In this document: positions 42,661 through 53,049 of the stretch, in pieces | How the letters are laid out: each line of letters starts with the position of its first letter | How positions within the stretch are numbered: position 1 is the stretch's first letter | Assembly: GCA_037349105.1 (NCBI GenBank) | Contig: JAYJMM010000112.1 | Coordinates: 1,674,001 to 1,738,000 of the forward strand | Direction: 5' to 3' | DNA length: 64,000 nt | Origin: Limnomonas spitsbergensis | Lineage: Eukaryota; Chlorophyta; Chlorophyceae; Chlamydomonadales | Translations under genes and position numbers: made by a program | Notes under the pieces: model-generated | Seen by the model: only the letters and a program-made list of their open reading frames with translations | What the model was told of the DNA's origin: nothing | Database searches by the model: none

Positions 42661-43100
42661 CTAAAAATCCCAAACGCAAATTAAAGTGAGTGGGCTGCGG
42701 AACATAGATAAGGTGTCAGGGATGGAACCCTTGTGGAGGGATGACAAGCATTGTGACCATGCTGTGCTAAAATGTCTGGCTTGCAAAAATGCTAAGACTA
42801 TTTTTTTAATTAAGTACCTGCTCAGGGTCTGCCACGGTGACGGCTGCTGTGAAGTCGTATAAACAGGATTTGATGGGAAAGCCTACCTATCGTTTCACAG
42901 ACATGTCTGTTTCATATTGCCTTTAACGTCCTTGCCTTTCCCCATGTTTCTGTTAACTGGCCCGGAATAACACGCGGCTTATTGATTAATGATAAACCGG
43001 TAAGGATCGCACACCTTCAGAAGATCATACAATTCAGAGTTCTTGCTCAGTCATGAGTACCGGTACCGCACAAGCTGCACACACATTTCCCTCAAGTTAG

Positions 43101-43157
43101 GCGCCCATGCGGCCAAGCCCTCTTTGAGCAGGGCCCAGAGGTGTAAACTCATTGACA
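43101..43157 (+). repeat. dispersed 57-bp motif, copy 2
   Basis: GCGCCCATGCGGCCAAGCCC, TTTGAGCAGGGCCCAGAGG, TGTAAACTCATTGACA. Confidence 0.7.
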
Positions 43158-43340
43158 GAAAACATGTGGAGGACGCGTTTCATGCATAACTTTCAATGCC
43201 CCAGCGTGCAGGATCAACTTAGGGAGCGGGGATGGGCAGGTCCTCCAAATGGTGCTAGAGACTTCTTTGAGTTGTACCGGGGCAGGCTTGGGTGGGATGC
43301 TCTATCTGGCTTTTGTGGACGACGTGGTAGATATCATTGA
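43152..43340 (+). pseudogene. mobile-element ORF fragment
   Basis: A short ORF encodes RERGWAGPPNGARDFFELYR and GRLGWDALSGFCGR, directly after motif copy 2. The composition looks like a protein fragment and not random, and it has no splice context. A retroelement origin is inferred from its neighbours. Confidence 0.35.
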
Positions 43341-43486
43341 GACGTAGACGTTTTCAAATGCTGAGACTTCCTTCTTTTTTTTCAGCCTTTCGTCTGTCCC
43401 TTCACTATATTCCCCACTTTTCCTCTTTCCCTCCACCCTTGCCCTTTTGTGTTAGTTTCGTTCTTTCCTGCCAACCCCTCAGTTAT

Positions 43487-43542
43487 GCGCCCACGCGGCT
43501 GAGCCTTCTTGAGCAGGGCCCAGAGGTGTAACGTCATTGACA
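43487..43542 (+). repeat. dispersed 57-bp motif, copy 3
   Basis: GCGCCCACGCGGCTGAGCC, TTGAGCAGGGCCCAGAGG, TGTAACGTCATTGACA. Confidence 0.7.
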
Positions 43543-43820
43543 CATTTCCACACTGTTGCCGGTATTGCTATCATCATGTATGCGTGCCCACGTGTCCCCT
43601 CCGTTGCTATGCCTTATCACACCAGGGCAGCGCCAGCTTTCCATTAAAGAGGCATCACGGATTAAGATGAAACAAATGATGGCACCTGCTGCTTATCCCC
43701 AACAAATATTTCGACCATGCGGTTACTTAAGAATCTCTATGTACTGCCTTACGCAAAGGCAAAAGACATTTACGGTATGATACATGGCTGCCTGCGCCCT
43801 TTCCTAAACCAATTCCTTAA

Positions 43821-43857
43821 CCCCTCAGAACAGGGCCCAGAGGTGTAATGTCATTCA
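43821..43857 (+). repeat. dispersed motif, partial copy 4
   Basis: CAGAACAGGGCCCAGAGG, TGTAATGTCATTCAC; the left third is missing. Confidence 0.55.
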
Positions 43858-43948
43858 CCCCTCAGAACACGAATTCCTCTTTCCTTAGCGTCATCCAGGG
43901 CAGGGGGACAGAAGCCAAGCTAGTCACTGCTAGCGGTAGTCGCCAGTT

Positions 43949-44194
43949 TTGATTTGCAATGCCAATCTGACACCGATTATAAGTGCCGGAGCTGAGAAGA
44001 GAGGTATGACCTTTCTATCATTGAGGACCCTGTCAGAGCTCCAGGATCCCCGTGGTGTGATAGCTATGCATCATGCATCACAGGTGGTCAACCGCCACAA
44101 CAAATACAGAAAAAAGGAGCGTCCAACTAACCCTGCCCCTGCCTGGGACAGTCTGCTCGGTACCAGGCAGGTGATTCGTGCGGCACGATCGTAG
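43949..44194 (+). other. coding-like ORF, unrecognised
   Basis: 81 codons including KRGMTFLSLRTLSELQDPRG and VVNRHNKYRKKERPTNPAPA. It has no splice context. It may be another mobile-element fragment. Confidence 0.25.
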
Positions 44195-44389
44195 GCGGAC
44201 CACTAGCTCCTTATGTACGTCCTCAATCTTGTATGAGCCTTTAAAATGCGCAAAAGCCGTAGCTGCTTATATTTCCAATGAAAATTTGTACGAGTGACGC
44301 ACATCTAGATAGCCGGCGCATTCATTTCCCCCTTCGGCCAGTTAGGACTAGCCCATCCACATAGCGTAGTCTACGACCGTATTGACGAT

Positions 44390-44665
44390 TGAATTTGACG
44401 CATAACAAATTATGGGCTACTGACCAACTTTGTCTCATATTTTTTTTATTGAAAAGATTGCTGCGTTTCCCTGTTTCTCTATTAAGAGGGCTCCCCAAGA
44501 AAGTCGTGTTGGTCCATGTTGGTTCCAATAGCATATCTATTTCTTGCACGATTGCTTTGCATTTTCTCCCTCCCCTCTCAGGATCCACCATCAACATACT
44601 ACTAGGTGAGGGAATGCATATATTTGGAGGGTTAGGCAAGTAGGGGCCAAGGGCTCGTATACATG
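44390..44665 (-). repeat. dispersed repeat R2, single diverged copy
   Basis: About 275 bp closely related to 55823-56080 and 60883-61137 (AACAAATTATGGGCTACTGA, GAGGGCTCCCCAAGAAAGTC, TACTACTAGGTGAGGGAATG). The minus strand is open in all copies (MVDPERGGRKCKAIVQEID). Confidence 0.7.
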
Positions 44666-44901
44666 ATAATACATCCCATGCGTGCAGCATGTGCACTATG
44701 TATGTCACGGTATATTACGGTATACGTGCCAGAACCGTTTAGGCCGCAGTTTGCGACCGCGGAGACTTCGCAGCTTCCCTGCGGAGTCTCCTTATTTGAA
44801 CTGGAACCCAGAAACCCGCTCACGCTGGGGGTTTAGCTTTCCCGTACTCTGAATCAGGGTTTGCCGATTCAATATATATCCCGGCAATTGCCAAACTAGC
44901 A

Positions 44902-45358
44902 ACTTCGTCCCTTTCAAAAGGACAGACCTCTTATGTAACAAGCTCCGGCCGGCATCCAATGCATGAGGCCTGAGGTGTTCATAACGTCAGTACCTATATC
45001 AAGTCAAGACAAGCTCAACCTCCGCTGAGATAGCAGGGGAGAAGAAGAACCTCAGTCGAGGGTCGAGACCGCTGCAGGAGAGAAGTACGCAGTCTACGTT
45101 CCCGTCCCCTCACCGCGTGTGACGCGGTAAGTGCCCTTATCATAGCCCAGCTGAATCGCGACCAGACAGCCAGAAGGCCTGTGCCCCCCAAAGATATTGC
45201 CTGAAATTCAAATACAAGTTTCGAAGCTTAACTCGTTGAGTACCCGCAGCCAGTGAGTAGTCACTGAGTCTGCCCGTAGGCGTCCATCACTGTCGTGAGG
45301 AAGAAGTCCGCCACGGACCTGAAGCGCACATCTCGTGTCCTTTTGAAAGGGACGAAGT
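44902..45358. mobile_element. 457-bp element with perfect 23-bp terminal inverted repeats
   Basis: The left end is ACTTCGTCCCTTTCAAAAGG plus ACA; the right end is its exact reverse complement. Both flanks contain CTAG within 10 bases. No ORF of note. This is a MITE-like non-autonomous DNA element by structure. Confidence 0.7.
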
Positions 45359-47107
45359 GAATCTAGCCTGATCAGCCTGATTCGCCAGTTCCTGCAGAAG
45401 GTGTTTGTGCTTCAAAAATTTGAATTCTGTTTGTCAGCAATTGACCTTGGAAAGGTGCTTGAACTGCAATTTGGCTGAGGTCATCTCCAGAGAGAGATTG
45501 CCAAGTTAAACCCTGTGAATCACTGTGTGTGGCAACTCAGTGCCAGGCCCAGAGAGGCTTGCAGATTTGGCTGTGGACTTATACACCCAGCAAATACTGC
45601 CTGTGTGATTGAAGATTGAGATCAGGTGGATCCAATCTATCATCCTGTTTTGCTGTACCTGTCGTCTTGACCTGACTGGCAGGCCCTCACCAGGCTGCAG
45701 GAGGTGCAAGAGGCAGAAGCCTGAGCGTTAGCAGATCCTGTTCTGGTGTTGCCAGCACATTGCAGGATCGTGTGGATCGCATAATTGTCTGTAGGAATGG
45801 CAGAGTGTAACCTGCATCCTGATAGGCACCAGCACCCCGACGCCCAACGCCGCAGTGGGCGCGTGCGGGGGCTGGAGCCAGGTGCAGACCTGATAGAGGT
45901 GGCTGATTCACTGATTGCAGAGGAAGCCCTGCGGATGGCGGAGAAACTGGCAGGGCCAGTGGATCCGGCCGCAGGGGCATGCAAGGTGTCAGGACCTGAC
46001 CGCTTCCTGCCCAGAGAGGCAGGAATGCTGGCCGATGGTGCTGTGTACGTGACGAGGACAGGCATTGGGCGAGGAGGCCCGCTGCCCGCTGATTCCAGGA
46101 GCAGCTAGTGACAGTGGTCCAGATGCCGCTCCGCAACAGATTCCGCCCAGGGTGGCGAGGGTTGCGCAGCGGGTACTGGTGGAGGGAGGAAGAACCCCTG
46201 AGCTGACATTGAACTCGGCCGCTGAGGTGTCGCAGACCAGTGGCGCAGATCGGGACAGTGGTCCAGAAGGCGCACTGCATCAGGACCTGCCCAGTGGGGC
46301 AGGGGCTGCGCGACGAGTCAGGAACGAGCCCGATCACGGTGATCAAGGGGCAGGCGCCTCTGCAGCCCCAGAGAGGGCAACAGAGTGCGAGGGAGCCAGA
46401 GACCTAGGCAGTGGGCCAGAATACGCGACGCAGAAGAGGCTGCTGAGAGTGGCAAGTGCTGCGCATTGCGTTAAAAAAGAGAACGGTACGATGCCCCGTG
46501 GTGGAGGTCAGGTGTTCAGGAAACCTGCAGATCTGCAGGCGGTGGGTAGAGCAAAAGACGCCACTGCGAAATGGCCTCCAGTAAAAAGGAAGGAGGATCT
46601 GGCTCAGCCAATAGGGTGGAACATGCTAGGGCAGTGGATCGCTGGAGTGTAGAAAGTTGCGTGTGACGTAGTAATCACCTTAACAGAAGAATTTCCTGCG
46701 TTACAAGGAGAGCAGGATCTGTACTGGACAGAAGTCCAGGGGGATGACCAGAATGATCCGGAGCAGGTGAGGTTAAGGAGCCTGGCTGTGCGTCAGCAGT
46801 GCACACCCTTGGAGGCAGTGACATGGCGTGTGAAGCAGCCAGGAGGTCAAGTAACCCCCAGCGGCTGGTCCATGATTGATATCCTCAGCAGTGACAGTGA
46901 GCCAAGCCCCAGGGACCTACAACAGGCCTGGGGGAGGGCCTTTTCACCAAGGCAGGATAGCCCGGTAGCTAGCGAGCAGCTGCACCTGATCAGCAGTGAT
47001 CTGACAGGAAGGGCTGAGCACAGGCCTGGCCCGCGCAGGGCAAGCGAGGCTGAGGATTATGCGAGGTTTGGGGTCGTCCCAGAGCAGGATAAACAGGATC
47101 AGGAGGA

Positions 47108-47410
47108 TCAAACTGTGGTGGCCGGTGGCTGCGAGCCAGGCCAACTGTAGGTGCAGGCGCCGCGGCTGTGCTTGCAGAGGGAGGCAGCCCCTGTGACACC
47201 TGTGGTGGCCGGGGGCTGCGAGCCAGGCCAACTGCAGGTGCAGGCGACGCGGCATTGCTTGCAGAGGGAGGCAGGTCCTGTGACACCTGTGGTGGCCGGT
47301 GGCTGTGAGCCGGGCCAACTGCAGGTGCAGGCGACGCGGCATTGCTTGCAGAGGGAAGCAGCTCCTGTGACACCTGTGGTGGCCGGTGGCTGCGAGCCGG
47401 GCCACCTGCA
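47108..47410 (+). repeat. 87-bp in-frame tandem repeat
   Basis: Three and a half units encode VVAGGCEPGQL-QVQATRHCLQ-REAAPVTP. In the first unit the Gln codon CAG after GQL is TAG, which is direct evidence that this stop is a point mutation. Confidence 0.75.
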
Positions 47411-49905
47411 TTTGTGGGAGCAGAAGCTGAACCAGCAGGTGGCCGAGGAACCAGCAGAATCAAGGGAAATTGAGGCCCACGTGCACATGCAGGCGCCGGT
47501 GCTGGTGCAGATGCACCAGCCAGAAGAGGATGGGCCTTTCACACCACCGGTGGCAGCAGCTCCAGGAGGGGGCCAGGTGGCAACACCGGAACCAGGGGCG
47601 GCCCAGCAGGCCATCATATGGCTGGGGGCGCCCAAGGGTGTGGCAGGTGTGACTACAGCTGCCGACGGCCCTAGCCAGTCCCAGGTCGAGGCCTCAGGAC
47701 TGAAGGGGGGCCAGGCAGGCAACCTGCCAGAGGGGTTGGCCGTGCAAGGTCCAACTGAAGGGGCAAGGCAGGCGATCCCGGGCACAAGGGAAACAAGCCC
47801 AACCAGCCAGGGCAGTGCCCATGGGGAACCCAGAGGACACTCACCCAAGCCTGTTGCGGCAGAGAATCGTGAGGGGTCAATGGAGCTGGATATCCCCATA
47901 CCCATACTGAGGGAAAAGGTGAACTGGTACCAGCAGAAGCTCAAAGGAATGGCCATGCAGATGTGGATGGCCAGGCAGCCAGGGATTGCCTGGCAGATGA
48001 GAATGACCAGGCAGCTGAGAAGGATGAAGCGTCACTTGGCAAATAAACTGCAGACGCTGTTGCCACAAGGCAGGGCAGCTGACAGTGACGTGGATGAAGC
48101 TAGGAGCAGCAGGTCTCCGGTGCCAGCACCCGTGGACAACAGCAGCAGCAGGAATGTGTGTCTGGTAGCACTCCCTGCTGTGGTGCCTGCAGATGTGGAG
48201 CTGGCCAGGCTCTGGGAGGATCGCGCAACAGGTGACCGTCAGCAGCAGATGGACACCCGCAATGCCATGCGTCAGGCCATGAGGCATTACCCCGGAAGAG
48301 TATGCATGTTCTGCGGGTTCGAGTGCGAGCACAGCGACAGTGCATGTGAGCACCTCATGGATGCCAACATGCAGAGGGGGCTGGAGCCGGGTGAGGACCC
48401 GGCTGAGGCCAGTGATGCAGTAATTGCAGAGGAAGCAATGCGGATTGCGGTGAAGCTGGCCGGGCCAGCGGATCCGGCCGCAGGCGCGCGCAGGGTGCCA
48501 GTGCAAGACCGCTCCCTGTCCGCGGAGGAAGGGAAGCTGGCTGATGGTACGGTGCGCGTCCAGGTGACACAAAAAGGAATTGGCCGAGGGGGCCCGGTGC
48601 CCACGGATCCCAGGAAGGACCTGGAAGCTGAGTAGTGGCCGACGCAAGGGGGAGGAACCCCAGAGCTGATCTTGGATCCAGTAGCTGAGGTATCCCAGAG
48701 CGGAGATACGGGGCGGGACTGTGATCCAGACGCCGCTGTGCAGCAGAATCCGCCCAGGGGGGCAAGGACTGCGCAGCGGGTCAAGGAGAAGTCCAGCCAA
48801 AGTGACCAAAGGGCGGATGTCGCCGCAGGCCCAGAGGGGCTTGCAGGCCGTGACAAGGTCAGGGTAGGCGAGCCGCTAGTGAAAGTAGAGGTGAGTGTGG
48901 CCAGGCGCGGACCTGCAGAAGTCAAGCGCGAGGGGGCAGGAGCCAAACCAGCGATGGCCGGGCAGGTTTCGCAGGAGAGCGATGAACCGCGGATCCAGAG
49001 CAAAAGGGCGGCTGTGCCGGTGGGAAAGCCGTTGGCTGACCTGATGTGGAAAGAAGAGCTGTCAGATCCCATCCCAGAGGTGCAAGTGCAAAAAGGGCCG
49101 CAGCTGAGGGCAGGACTGCATCCGAGGGGGCAGCTGAGGCCGCACCGCACTCCAGTCAGGAGGGTGGTAGGGTCCACGGTGTATGGAACACCCCTGTCCA
49201 GGTTTCTCCACAGTGTGGGCAGGCCTGTGCAGAGATCCAAGGAGGGATTTAGCGGCCAAGTGAAGAGAGGCGGCAGCCAAGGGGGCGGCATGTATGGATT
49301 TTCCAATAATCCAGCATGGGCACAGGAGGAAGGCCCCAGAGAGTCAGAGCACTCTAGGGAGGTGAAGGTGGCAGATCTAGAGGAGCTGATTGAGGAGGAT
49401 CTGCAGCCGATCGGCTGGAGGGGGATTCTGCGGTGGGTGGCAAACCTGTGGAAGCAAGTTTGCTCCAGGTATTTCTCCCACTTCAGCGATCAGGTGAATG
49501 CGATTGAGGAATTCAGGGCCCATCATCTGAGGGAATGGGCAACGAAGGCCATGATGGGGATTCCACACACAGGGCAGGACAAGACGACGCTGTTGGCCGC
49601 CCTTGGACAGGCGTCCAAGTGAGGAGCAGGACGCGAGGCAGCCCTGGCCGTTAAGGCCTTCGCAGATGAGTGGTGCAATGGGGTGAAGGGAGATCAGGAG
49701 GAACCTGGATCTGTACCCGAGGATGAAGAAGTGGAGGATCAAGAGTGGGAAGGTTATGAAACAGCTCCAGAGGAGCTCAGGGAGGTCCAAAGGTGGCAGC
49801 AGCAGGCAAGGGCCACGCCCATCCCAAGGTCCAGAGAGGCCAGAGAGGAGGTGCTGTCAGATTCCTGGGCCAGTAATTACACAGGAGGGACACAGCCGAG
49901 CTGGC

Positions 49906-50135
49906 AGAGCCAGGAGCCGCCCAGGGGGCAGGCAGACGGCAGGGAACAGCCAAGCTGGCAGAGTCAGGAGCCGCCCAGGGGGCAGGCAGACGGCAGGGAA
50001 CAGCCAAACTGGCAAAGCCAGGAGCCGCCCAGGAGGCAGGCAGAATACGGCAGGAGGACACAACCAGGCGGGCCAAGCCAGAAGCCGCCCAGGGGGCAGG
50101 CAGAATCCGGCAGAGAAACACAGCCTCGGGAGTCT
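49906..50135 (+). repeat. 54-bp in-frame tandem repeat
   Basis: Four to five units encode QSQEPPRGQADGREQPSW with changes, within the gag-like frame. Confidence 0.75.
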
Positions 50136-50706
50136 GGCCCAGAGGAGAGATAAATCAGAGATGAGGCTGATCAGCCACCACCCGAGAGGAGCAGAGGCTC
50201 CGCTGGCGGGGCTGGTAGACAGTCGTCCGGAGGCGGAGAAGCCCAGGATGGAGCTGGCCGCAGAAACAGCCAGTACCAGCGCAGTCGCAGCCCACCAGGG
50301 GGCGACAGTGGCGGATCTGGATCAGACTCCAGTTCAGACTAGTCGGGGTCAGGTGGAGCGCACCGGCGCGGGCTAGGGGCAAGGAGGGAGTCTAGCGACC
50401 AGGAAATGAAGAGGTTCGATAGGGAGCAGGCAAGGGTGAACCTGCAGCTGGGGCCAAGGGCTCTTACACATCCCATGCGTGCAGCAGGTGCTCTACAGTG
50501 TTTTTGCAGAGAGATTTATGACTGACATGGCACCTCCCTTGCAGGCCCTCTCACCATGTGGCTGTCGACAGAACCCAAATATCCAGGCTTCCCAACAAAC
50601 CTGAACCAGCTGGTGGCCCAAGCAGCAGGGCTGGCCAAGGTAGGGGCTTTAAGCTAACTGGGGGCACAGTGTTGCTGAACTACATCTGAAAGCATTGATA
50701 ACACAA

Positions 50707-50711
50707 TTACA
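50707..50711 (-). terminator. TGTAA poly(A) signal of pherophorin-like gene 1
   Basis: TGTAA on the minus strand lies 324 nt after the stop; the same signal lies at 56332-56336 for copy 2. Confidence 0.45.
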
Positions 50712-51034
50712 CATAACACTGACTGGTTGACAGAAGTGTCACCAACTGCCGATACGCGATAATATCAGATTGTGCACACAAAAGCATCTGCCACATAATG
50801 ATCGTCTTAACCAAGCTCAGTAAAATGACACACATGTATGCAATAAGGTATCACAACACTAATCACCAGAGGATCAGGTCTGCATGGAGAGTTGGAGTAC
50901 AATGTGTGTCTTGGTACTAATTAGGGCTTGCCCCTTCTAGGGTCCCCCAGGGAGGAGCGAGGGAATGCATACTCTCCCTCATCAGTGATACCCTGATCTA
51001 GGCTAACAGTAGAATCAGGGACTAGGGAAGAAGC

Positions 51035-52774
51035 CTAAGCCGTCTGACTGCAGCAGTGGCACAATCTGTATCCACTTGAAGATGTTAGGCTATCGCATGT
51101 GCCACCGCCAGATGGATTGTAAAAGCATCTTTTGAGGGCGAGTACGAATGGAGCAGCAGCGTCACTAAAGCTGTACACACTTTCCACTCCGAATTCCAGA
51201 CAAAGTGTGCCTGGGGTTTGGCCCGCGCTCACGAGTGCATCATACAAGGTGGACTTGGAGGTGATGTTGGCCAAGCCGGCGACATTGCAGCTCAGGTTGG
51301 GTGACAGGTAGCCACATACTGTGTTACAGCTTACTCCTCCAAAGGTTGATAATGACCAGATACATGATGGTGGGGAAGGAGATGGGGAAGGAGGAGAGGG
51401 AGTAGGAGGGCGAGGAGGAGGGGATGGGGAAGGGGAAGGAGAAGGAGGTGGAGGGAGGGGGGAGGGGGGCAGTGGAGGACCTAGGAAAACAACAGGGGCA
51501 TGCAAGCATTGAAGTGATCAGTGACGGAGCTTGAGGGGTTAACTTAGGGTGTCTCATGTAATGTGCATGACAAGCCATGTCATCATTTTCACATGCAAGT
51601 ATCACAATCTCGCATGTCATTCATTCATGAGCAAGGTTCACTTACCAGGGGGGGGGCTTGGCGGCGAAGGGGAGGCAGGGACTGGGGGGGAGAAAATAAA
51701 CTGGGGGGGATGGGGAGGAGAGGGTGGAGGTATGGGTGGGGAAGGAGCGAGTGGTGGAGATGGAGGGAATGGAGGGGGAGGAGGGCTAGGGGGCAAGGGT
51801 GCTGGGGGTGAGGGAGAGGGCGGGGGATTGGGTGAGGGGGAGGGAGGGAAAGGGAGAGGGGGAAGGGGGGGGGAGGGAGACGGAGGTAGAGGGAGCCCAG
51901 ATGGTGCAGGCGGAGGCGACGGGCTTGGTGGTTGCGGGGAAGGGGTGACGTAGCCAGGGGGGAAGGGGGAGGGAAATGGGGAGGGAGGAGGGGAAGGGGG
52001 AGAGGGAGGTACAGGAGGGGGGGGCATGGGAGGTGTTGGGGCTAAGCGGGCACCAAAGAGAGAGTCTGTGCGGATATTTCTAGGGTTGACAGCATTGGGG
52101 AACCATTTTTCTCCAAACCAGCTTACGTAGGTGAAGAACGCATACGGCAGGCAGAGGGTGAAGGTTGAGCAGGTGTTCTCGGTCCAGAACAAGGCTGGGT
52201 TGTTGAGGGTGTTTTGGACGAAGGGTCCACCTGTCACGTTGTAAGCCTCGCCACCAGGCGCGTCGTTGAAGTTCGGGTTGCCGCAGAAGTCAAAGGACAG
52301 ACAGGCACTGAATGTAACTTTGACGTACTCACTGCCATTCATCGCAGACGTCGTGCGAGGCCAGGCACTCGCCTCTATCGTGGCAATGTACACCGTATCA
52401 AGTGGGTTGGAAAGGGACGTGGGTGTCGGCACGAAAAACACTTGGGCGAGGGCGGCAGCCAAGTCGGCCTTAAACTCCAGAGATGTGCCAGCGGGATTCA
52501 AATTGTTGGCAATGTCAGTGTGGTTCATCCTGATGTATAGCACCCATCGCTGGGGGGGAGAAAAGTAAAAGGATGTGTCATTGATGTTATTCACCGTCAT
52601 TGACATGTCACGAGTCTCGTTAAGGTTGGCGGATAGCGACATTGGTGGAGACGGTGGAGCGGGTGAGCGCGGAGGGTTGGGAGGACGGGGCCGTTGGGCG
52701 TGTGTTGGAGAGGCTAGCAACGCCATCATCACGGCCACGAGTAACATGAGGCTACCAAAAGATGGGGGCAGCAT
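51035..52774 (-). CDS. pherophorin-like hydroxyproline-rich extracellular glycoprotein, copy 1
   Basis: Two exons, 52774-51646 (ATG; donor GTAAGT) and 51480-51035 (acceptor CCTAG), join 1/2 to 524 codons. Residues 1-27 are a signal peptide (MLPPSFGSLMLLVAVMMALL, cleavage near HAQ). A short Pro linker and a globular N-terminal part of about 190 residues follow, with Asn-X-Ser/Thr sites (NETRD, NDTS, NHTD, NGSE, NVTG) and Cys in FSACLSFDFCGNP. Then comes a rod of about 200 residues of SPPPP/SPSP repeats, to be hydroxylated and glycosylated. The C-terminal domain has many Cys (CIWSLSTFGGVSCNTVCG, LKRCFYNPSGGGTCDS, YRLCHCCSQTA). The plan, globular-rod-globular with Hyp, is that of volvocine cell-wall/extracellular-matrix pherophorins. 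The gene lies within the tandem duplication. Confidence 0.8.
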
Positions 52775-53049
52775 GGCAGATATCCGTCACACCGTGGGAG
52801 AAAACTGTGCATAATAGGAAACATGAAGTGAATCATTATAACGGTGTGGCTCACAGACAGGCTGGCAAACAGGCGACAACCAACGCAGAATTTGGAGACT
52901 CACGGTACATCCTACCTTTTGTATGCTCAAGATGCAGCTGTTGTTTGTCAGTGTCGGCTGAATGGCATCGGTGGGGGGGGGGGGCGAGGAAGGGAAGTTG
53001 TGTTGCCGCTTGAAAATAGGGTCTATAATGTAAATGTAATGGCGGCCTC

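Larger units (their letters stand above)
45785..50450 (+). pseudogene. gag-like retroelement polyprotein, long frame with six in-frame stops
   Basis: From about 46110 to 50450 one frame is coding-like without a frameshift but has TAG (46650), TAG (47148), TAG (48633), TGA (49620), TAA (50151) and TAG (50338). Residues in order include a repeat of VVAGGCEPGQLQVQATRHCL, a basic region (RQLRRMKRHLANKLQ), a zinc-knuckle-like CX2CX5HX4C (CMFCGFECEHSDSAC, near 48306), repeats of QSQEPPRGQADGREQPSW, and a Ser/Arg-rich end (RNSQYQRSRSPPGGDSGGSG). 45785-46108, in another frame, is a diverged copy of the part after the knuckle (IAEEALRMAEKLAGP), so the module is present twice. It stops at the duplication border at 50452. 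No protease or polymerase is seen. A retroelement gag is the best guess. Confidence 0.5.

Noticed and set aside
47108..47956. Minus-strand Cys/Trp/Ser-rich ORF of 282 codons
   Set aside because: Shadow of the gag-like plus frame, which shows repeat units and a zinc-knuckle-like motif.
51549..51953. Gly/Glu-rich plus-strand ORF
   Set aside because: Antisense of the pherophorin Pro-rich rod; the same shadow recurs at 57174-57572.
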